Source: UBA1738 sp045538755
Lineage (GTDB): Bacteria > Bacillota > Clostridia > UBA1381
Length of the DNA: 46,735 bases
NCBI GenBank assembly: GCA_045538755.1
Contig: JAZQEC010000019.1
Coordinates: 1-46,735 of the forward strand
Reading direction: 5' to 3'
The notes below the pieces were generated by a model, which was not told the DNA's origin, did not search any database, and saw only the letters and a list, made by a program, of their open reading frames with translations. Of the stretch, positions 43,468-46,735 are shown one piece after another. A program made the position numbers and the translations under genes. Position 1 is the stretch's first letter. Each line of letters opens with the position of its first letter.

Positions 43468-44769
43468 ATGCAGGAAAATTTACCCAAAATACTTGTTATA
43501 AGTCATACTCCGTTTGCTGCCTCGGATTCGATGGGCAGCACATTGGCGTCATACTTTGGCACATATGAGCTTGATAAGATAGCACAGTTTTATATAAAGA
43601 ATAAGACTCCTGATATGCCTGTTTGCAAAAATTATTACAGGGTTACGGATAGTGAAATTTTAAGGAAACTGCTTCATCCGTTTTCCTGCAGAATAGGCAG
43701 GAAGATTGAGCTTTTAAAAGAAGAACAAGGGAAAGAAATAAAGCCTGTAAAAGACGTTACAGTCAGCAGAAAAAACAGAGCGCTTGGACTTCTTCTGCGA
43801 AATTTGCTGTGGCAGACCAATATTTGGTATAACAGCAATTTTAAGAAATGGCTTTTAGAATTTTCGCCTGACATTATACTTTTGCAGCCGGGAGATTTTT
43901 CTTATCTTTTCAAGCTTGCAACGAGGTTATCAAAAAAACTTAATATACCTCTTGTTATTCATCAGTCTGAGTCATATTATTTAAAACCATATATAAGCAA
44001 AAGTCCTGATTATTTGCTTTATAGATATGATTTTAAGAAAAGCTTTGAAAAGGCGATGAAACGGGCGTCATTATGCATTTATTTGTGCGATGCACTGGAA
44101 AAGGATTACGCAAATTTCTTTGATACTCCGTCTGTTACCATTTACAAATCCACAAGCTTAGTGCCTGAAGTTTCTGAAAAAGAGTTTGATAAAAATAATG
44201 TTAAATTCATTTACGGCGGAAATTTAGGTGAAGCAGTAGGCAGATGCGAGCCGCTTTTGGAGATTGGAAGGGCAGTAAAAGAGAACGGATTTTATATTGA
44301 CGTATATACAGCCTCAACAGGAAATCATATGCGGGAGCTTACTGAGGAAAACGGAATAAGGCTGCACTCTGCAATTTCCAACGATGAGCTGCAAAGAAAG
44401 ATAAAAGAAAGCGATTTTATAATACACATAGAAAATCAGGATAAGAAGCATATAGAAGACTTAAAATATGCATTTTCCACTAAGATAGCCGATATGCTTG
44501 CAAGCGGAGTTTGCAGTATAGTCTACGGAAGCTGTGAGATTGCGGGAATAAAGTATTTTGCTGAAAATGAGCTTGCTTGTGTTATTGAGGAAAAACAAGA
44601 CTTGGCTTTGAAAATCAGGGAACTGATTGAGGACAAATCTTTAAGATGCGGATATGTTCAAAGAGCGTGCGAATTTGCTAAAAAGAATCATAACCCGATA
44701 GAAAATTCGGACAAAACCAAGGAGAAGTTAAAAGATATATATATAACCGATAAAGATGAGGAGGTGTAG
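43468..44769 (+). CDS. GT-B fold glycosyltransferase (family 4-like)
   Basis: A 433-residue protein with two Rossmann halves. It begins NLPKILVISHTPFAASDSMG; the nucleotide-binding half carries FIYGGNLGEAVGRCEPLLEI, DFIIHIENQ and a late YAFSTKIADMLASGVCSIVY with ACVIEE. This fits a retaining GT-B transferase with a diverged donor motif. ATG 43468 is chosen for AAGGAGA upstream over the TTG at 43441. It follows the broken acyltransferase by 35 bases. Donor and acceptor unknown. Confidence 0.8.
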   Translation: MQENLPKILVISHTPFAASDSMGSTLASYFGTYELDKIAQFYIKNKTPDMPVCKNYYRVTDSEILRKLLHPFSCRIGRKIELLKEEQGKEIKPVKDVTVSRKNRALGLLLRNLLWQTNIWYNSNFKKWLLEFSPDIILLQPGDFSYLFKLATRLSKKLNIPLVIHQSESYYLKPYISKSPDYLLYRYDFKKSFEKAMKRASLCIYLCDALEKDYANFFDTPSVTIYKSTSLVPEVSEKEFDKNNVKFIYGGNLGEAVGRCEPLLEIGRAVKENGFYIDVYTASTGNHMRELTEENGIRLHSAISNDELQRKIKESDFIIHIENQDKKHIEDLKYAFSTKIADMLASGVCSIVYGSCEIAGIKYFAENELACVIEEKQDLALKIRELIEDKSLRCGYVQRACEFAKKNHNPIENSDKTKEKLKDIYITDKDEEV

Positions 44770-44771
44770 AA

Positions 44772-45986
44772 ATGAAAGTTTTGCAGGTAAACTGTGTTTA
44801 TAACAGCGGCAGTACAGGAAAGATAACTGCTGATTTGCATAAAGCACTCTTGGAAAAAGGAATAGAGTCGGTTGTCTGCTATGGACGAGGAAAAAAGACT
44901 TGCGAGCCTTTTGTTTATAAAACCTGCGGTGAGCTTTATTCGAAGCTCAACAACTTGCTTTCTCGCTTTACTGGCATTATGTATGGCGGATGCTTTTTTT
45001 CAACAAATAAACTGATTAAAATTATAAAAAAAGAAAAGCCTGATATTGTGCACCTGCAATGCATAAACGGATATTTTGTTAATATATATCGCCTTATAAG
45101 CTGGCTTAAGAAAAACAAAATCAAAACTGTTTTAACCCTGCACGCTGAATTTATGCATACAGCAAATTGCGGACATGCTTTTGAATGCGAAAAATATAAA
45201 ACAGGGTGTGGAAACTGCGAAGAATTTAAGAAAATAACTAAATCTATATTTTTTGATAACACAGCAATGTCTTTTAAAAGAATGAAGAAGGCATTTGACG
45301 GCTTTAATGAAAATTTGATTATAACATCAGTGTCGCCTTGGCTTAAATCAAGAGGAGAAGGTTCTGTTATTTTAGGTGATAAAAAGCATATTACTGTTAT
45401 GAACGGACTCGATACTGAAATTTTCTATCCACACGGAGCAAAGGAAGTCAGAGAAAAACACGAATTAGAAGATAAAAAGTTCGTTCTGTTTGTTACACCG
45501 TCATTTTCACGTGAAAAAAGTCATATCAAGGGCGGATATTATCTTATAGAACTTGCAAAAATGATGCCTAATGTTATTTTTGGTGTTATTGGTGCAAAGG
45601 ATATTGGAGATGACCTGCCTGCGAATATCATAAATGTAGGCAGAGTGGATAATCAGGATATGCTTGCAAAATATTATTCTGCAGCAGACGCAACTGTCCT
45701 TTTGAGCAAGAAAGAAACATTTTCAATGATTTTGGCAGAAAGCCTTTGTTGCGGGACGCCTCTTGTCGGATTTGAGGCTGGAGGCCCTGAAAGTATTGCA
45801 GTAAAGGAATATTGTGACTTTGCAAAGTACGGAGACCTTGAGGCTGTATCAGAAAAACTGAAAAAAATGCTATCTTTGGAAAAGAGTGAAAAAATTTCGG
45901 CTCTTGCCCACGAAAAGTACACCAAAACCGTTATGATGGAAAATACTATCAAGGTATATAAAGAGTTAATTGATGAGGGAATTTAA
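44772..45986 (+). CDS. Family 4 glycosyltransferase
   Basis: A 404-residue GT-B transferase. The N-terminus shows VNCVYNSGSTGKITADLHKA and, at about residue 125, an unusual cysteine-rich stretch (CGHAFECEKYKTGCGNCEEF) that resembles the CP..C region of WcaC/EpsF-like transferases. The donor-binding half has FVTPSFSREKSHIKGGYYLI and the E-x7-E element in KKETFSMILAESLCCGTPLV followed by GFEAGG. Retaining mechanism expected. AGGAGGTG precedes the ATG two bases after the previous stop. Confidence 0.92.
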   Translation: MKVLQVNCVYNSGSTGKITADLHKALLEKGIESVVCYGRGKKTCEPFVYKTCGELYSKLNNLLSRFTGIMYGGCFFSTNKLIKIIKKEKPDIVHLQCINGYFVNIYRLISWLKKNKIKTVLTLHAEFMHTANCGHAFECEKYKTGCGNCEEFKKITKSIFFDNTAMSFKRMKKAFDGFNENLIITSVSPWLKSRGEGSVILGDKKHITVMNGLDTEIFYPHGAKEVREKHELEDKKFVLFVTPSFSREKSHIKGGYYLIELAKMMPNVIFGVIGAKDIGDDLPANIINVGRVDNQDMLAKYYSAADATVLLSKKETFSMILAESLCCGTPLVGFEAGGPESIAVKEYCDFAKYGDLEAVSEKLKKMLSLEKSEKISALAHEKYTKTVMMENTIKVYKELIDEGI

Positions 45987-46735
45987 ATGCAAAACAGAGA
46001 AACAAAAATAACCAATCGGTTTATGATTATAGAATTTATTTTATGTGCAGTTATAATTTTTTGTAATTTGTCACCAAGACCTGCCATAGTAAGCAATTCT
46101 TTTACAAGTTCCTTTGTAATATTGGCATCTTTTGCAATTTACAAATTATCTAAAAAAGAAAAACTGTATTTGTATGGGGATATGTTCGCTATACTATTGG
46201 TTTCGGGAATATGCGTATTAATTAATTCTTTTGCTCCAAATACATGGCTTAATTTTGATAGTTTAAGGAACTATTTTATGTTCTGCTCAACGATAATATT
46301 TATGTTTTTGATGCTAAATGTTGAAACAAACAAAAAGACTGCAGAAAGGATACTTATACTCAATATATTTATAGCTGCACTTTATCCTGTGGCATATAAA
46401 TTCTTACCGCATGAGATTGAACACAATGCACTTACACTTAATTTCTCTAATCCCAATCTAACGGGTATGTGGATATTACAGTCGCTGCTTTATTTACTTT
46501 TGGCAGTTTTACTGCTTAAATCAAAACTTTTAAAGCTTTTAGCTTTAGCGTTATTTGCCGTAAATATGGGACTACTAAATCAAACGGGTGCAAGAAACTG
46601 TATGATAGCTATTTTTCTGTTTGTAGTAATCTGCTTATGGGTGTTTATGAAACAAAAACCAAGGTTTTCAAAAGCTTTAATTGCCACTGTAAACGTGATT
46701 CCCATTACGTTTCTGTTTGTTTATTTGAAATTTAT
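45987..46735 (+). CDS. O-antigen polymerase/ligase-like membrane protein (3'-truncated by window end)
   Basis: The frame opens at ATG 45987, directly after the previous stop, and is still open at the window edge after 249 codons. It encodes successive hydrophobic segments (FILCAVIIFCNL, SFVILASFAIY, MFAILLVSGICVLI, FMFCSTIIFMFLML, LQSLLYLLLAVLLL). The motif FSNPNLTGMW and, later, NQTGARNCMIAIF match the Wzy/WaaL pattern (f.NPN..g ... R....). It would polymerise repeat units on the outer face of the membrane. Not in any other frame; no signs of damage so far. Confidence 0.8.
   Translation, partial: MQNRETKITNRFMIIEFILCAVIIFCNLSPRPAIVSNSFTSSFVILASFAIYKLSKKEKLYLYGDMFAILLVSGICVLINSFAPNTWLNFDSLRNYFMFCSTIIFMFLMLNVETNKKTAERILILNIFIAALYPVAYKFLPHEIEHNALTLNFSNPNLTGMWILQSLLYLLLAVLLLKSKLLKLLALALFAVNMGLLNQTGARNCMIAIFLFVVICLWVFMKQKPRFSKALIATVNVIPITFLFVYLKF

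Noticed and set aside
1..46735. CRISPR array, tRNA or rRNA genes
   Set aside because: No regularly spaced repeats, cloverleaf sequences with CCA ends or rRNA cores were seen by eye.

Overview
The window reads as a chromosomal segment of an anaerobic, low-GC, spore-forming member of the Clostridia. Support comes from a sporulation gene pair (yabP, yabQ) inside a hup-rqcP-yabP-yabQ-divIC-yabR cluster, strong AGGAGG-type ribosome sites, several S-layer-homology (SLH) proteins, and a biotin-dependent Na+-pumping oxaloacetate decarboxylase. The exact genus cannot be fixed from the sequence. Nearly all genes run on the + strand; the main exception is a MurJ/SpoVB-type flippase.

Region 1 (1-7615) is an accessory island full of broken genes. 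It holds a type III restriction (Res) subunit cut at both ends, a short antisense scrap of a ComEC-like metallohydrolase, and the remains of a modular secreted protein (Ig-like, PPC and peptidoglycan-binding parts) ending in a PD-(D/E)XK nuclease-like toxin domain. Two candidate immunity genes and a short SLH protein follow in tight operon order. It closes with pieces of two serine recombinases. It looks like a decayed integrative element carrying a polymorphic-toxin/immunity cassette. Region 2 (7616-8091) is a roughly 470-base non-coding stretch with a near-consensus promoter followed by a dense set of pairings, the best candidate here for a structured RNA.

Region 3 (8092-20525) is core genome: pyrophosphatase, CCA-adding enzyme, flippase, HU, the yab/divIC cluster, nicotinate phosphoribosyltransferase, a tsaC - tyrosine phosphatase - rimI - tsaD operon for tRNA t6A and ribosome modification, and lepA. 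Region 4 (20526-25492) carries two large secreted SLH proteins, each with its own promoter and terminator. Region 5 (25506-31400) has an AI-2E-type permease, two flavoprotein oxidoreductases, an unrecognised TIM-barrel-like protein and an RluB-type pseudouridine synthase. Region 6 (31432-36269) is a Na+-pump operon (gamma, biotin carrier, beta, alpha) apparently co-transcribed with tyrS.

Region 7 (36346 to the window end) is a surface-polysaccharide cluster behind a single promoter and a structured leader of about 140 bases: sugar aminotransferase, initiating phosphoglycosyl transferase, glycosyltransferases, TagD-like cytidylyltransferase, F420-hydrogenase-beta-like Fe-S protein, LicD phosphotransferase, an acyltransferase broken by an amber stop, and a Wzy-like polymerase that runs off the window. 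Together they should build, decorate and polymerise an extracellular glycan.
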